DNA from: Diphasiastrum complanatum | Taxonomy: Eukaryota; Streptophyta; Lycopodiopsida; Lycopodiales; Lycopodiaceae | Direction: 5' to 3' | Length of the DNA stretch: 64,000 bases | Assembly: GCA_029204225.1 (NCBI GenBank) | Contig: CM055113.1 | Coordinates: 23,210,405-23,274,404, forward strand | Shown: positions 62,993 through 64,000 of the stretch, piece by piece | How positions within the stretch are numbered: the first letter of the stretch is position 1 | How the letters are laid out: every line of letters begins with the position of its first letter | The notes under the pieces: model-generated | What the model was told of the DNA's origin: nothing | The model's database searches: none | What the model saw: only the letters and a program-made list of their open reading frames with translations | Position numbers and translations under genes: made by a program

Positions 62993-64000
62993 TCAATAGA
63001 AAAATTACAAGTGTACATATGATGACATGTCCTCCTTGTCATTTCTGATTAAACCAATGCAAAAAGACCATGTGAAAATGCGCAACTGTTGGTTGAGGCT
63101 CGAATTGTCTGACTCATCTCAAAATATTCCTTATTCAGATCTCTTCGATAGAGGTCAAGTCGATTCAATTAAGTTTTTAAAATATATGTTTTATAAATAG
63201 ACTTGTCTTTTAGTAAAGGTCATCCTTTGATTTCATAAGTTAGAAAGTGGGTATAATGTGTGTATTTGGCCTTCGATACTTTTATATTTGAATGTCTTCT
63301 TCGACAAATGTTTCTTCATATTTAGGGCTTTTGCTTTTGATAATTGTCATTGATAAGTATGTTTGAATATCATTACTTGACATGAGTGAAAAATAACATG
63401 TAATATATTATTATATATCTCCCTCCTCGATTTTGAAGTGCCCTTGTGAACATTCAAAATTTTAGCGAAGTTGAACATCTGAAATTTTTAAATAAACTTG
63501 AAAATAAATATAAAAGATTTTTTTTCGAATACTTCAATCATTTTGACTATTTTTTCATAAATTCTGCAACTTCAAAGTAGAAAATCTTCATATATTCAAA
63601 TGTTGAATATAATACATCAATATAAAGTCAGTTTTCAGAAGCAGTTTGTACTTCTTGGCTTAACTGTCTGTCCATAGTGACTTGTCGATATATGTGTTGT
63701 TGGTTTGCTTCTGTGCATTGCCCGATAATTTGATTGTCATATGGTGCTAACTTGATTTGCAAATAACTACTTTCCTAAATTGGTTGAGCGATTGATTCAT
63801 CACAGGGCATGCCTTTCCTTGGAATGATGTCTTTTTAGCAGCTTTGCATTCAATTTTACAAAAGTACTTTGCACTGCTGTGAGGACCTTGGTTATAAAGT
63901 TTCCAATTGTCTACAATGAATAGGTCATGAAAGTTCCATGCAACTTGTGGGTTTTCCTATCTCGAATACTACATGCAATGTTCTCATAGTTTGTTGAATA
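62993..64000. other. Unassigned AT-rich end of window
   Basis: No open frame, RNA gene or repeat boundary could be recognised. Confidence 0.3.

Overview
The window looks like nuclear DNA from a large-genome land plant. It holds intron-containing genes with GT-AG splice sites, a plant-type R3H/ankyrin DEIH-box helicase, and dense nested Ty1/copia, Ty3/gypsy, hAT-like and LINE remnants. The combination of multi-kilobase introns and this repeat load suggests a fern or another non-flowering vascular plant; that is inference, because no organellar or rRNA marker is present. No prokaryotic features (operons, Shine-Dalgarno sites, CRISPR) were seen.

Layout. 1.17-1.85 kb (+): last three exons of a gene ending in a SAP domain, cut off by the window edge. 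1.85-7.3 kb: unassigned sequence with a short AT-hook ORF, a TG/GA microsatellite and a GC-rich inverted-repeat island. 7.37-12.26 kb (-): a complete three-exon gene for an acidic coiled-coil protein of 144 residues. Its first intron carries an intact-ended hAT-like element with 8-bp target duplications. 12.5-37.0 kb: a retroelement mosaic. It contains two antisense copia copies, a gypsy copy split by a very young non-autonomous LTR element (two 1,317-bp LTRs, 5-bp target duplication), an RNase H-like ORF and two further ORFs downstream of the gypsy integrase, and fragments of other elements. 37.05-37.41 kb: a 360-bp MITE-like element rich in GTGGA/TCCAC palindromes, just upstream of the main gene.

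37.95-57.78 kb (+): the main gene, reconstructed here as 14 exons encoding 1,229 residues. It is a DEIH-box RNA helicase of the DExH6/DExH2 (HVT1/NIH) type. All exon phases join without a stop. Every protein-coding retroelement remnant recognised in its introns lies antisense to the gene. 57.8-64 kb: 3' flank with few recognisable features, a 303-bp polypyrimidine microsatellite and a decayed LINE endonuclease.

The three host genes show no evident functional linkage. The helicase is an RNA-processing type enzyme, the SAP protein is probably nucleic-acid associated, and the coiled-coil protein is unassigned. The most interesting material is in the mobile DNA and in how it sits within and next to the helicase gene.
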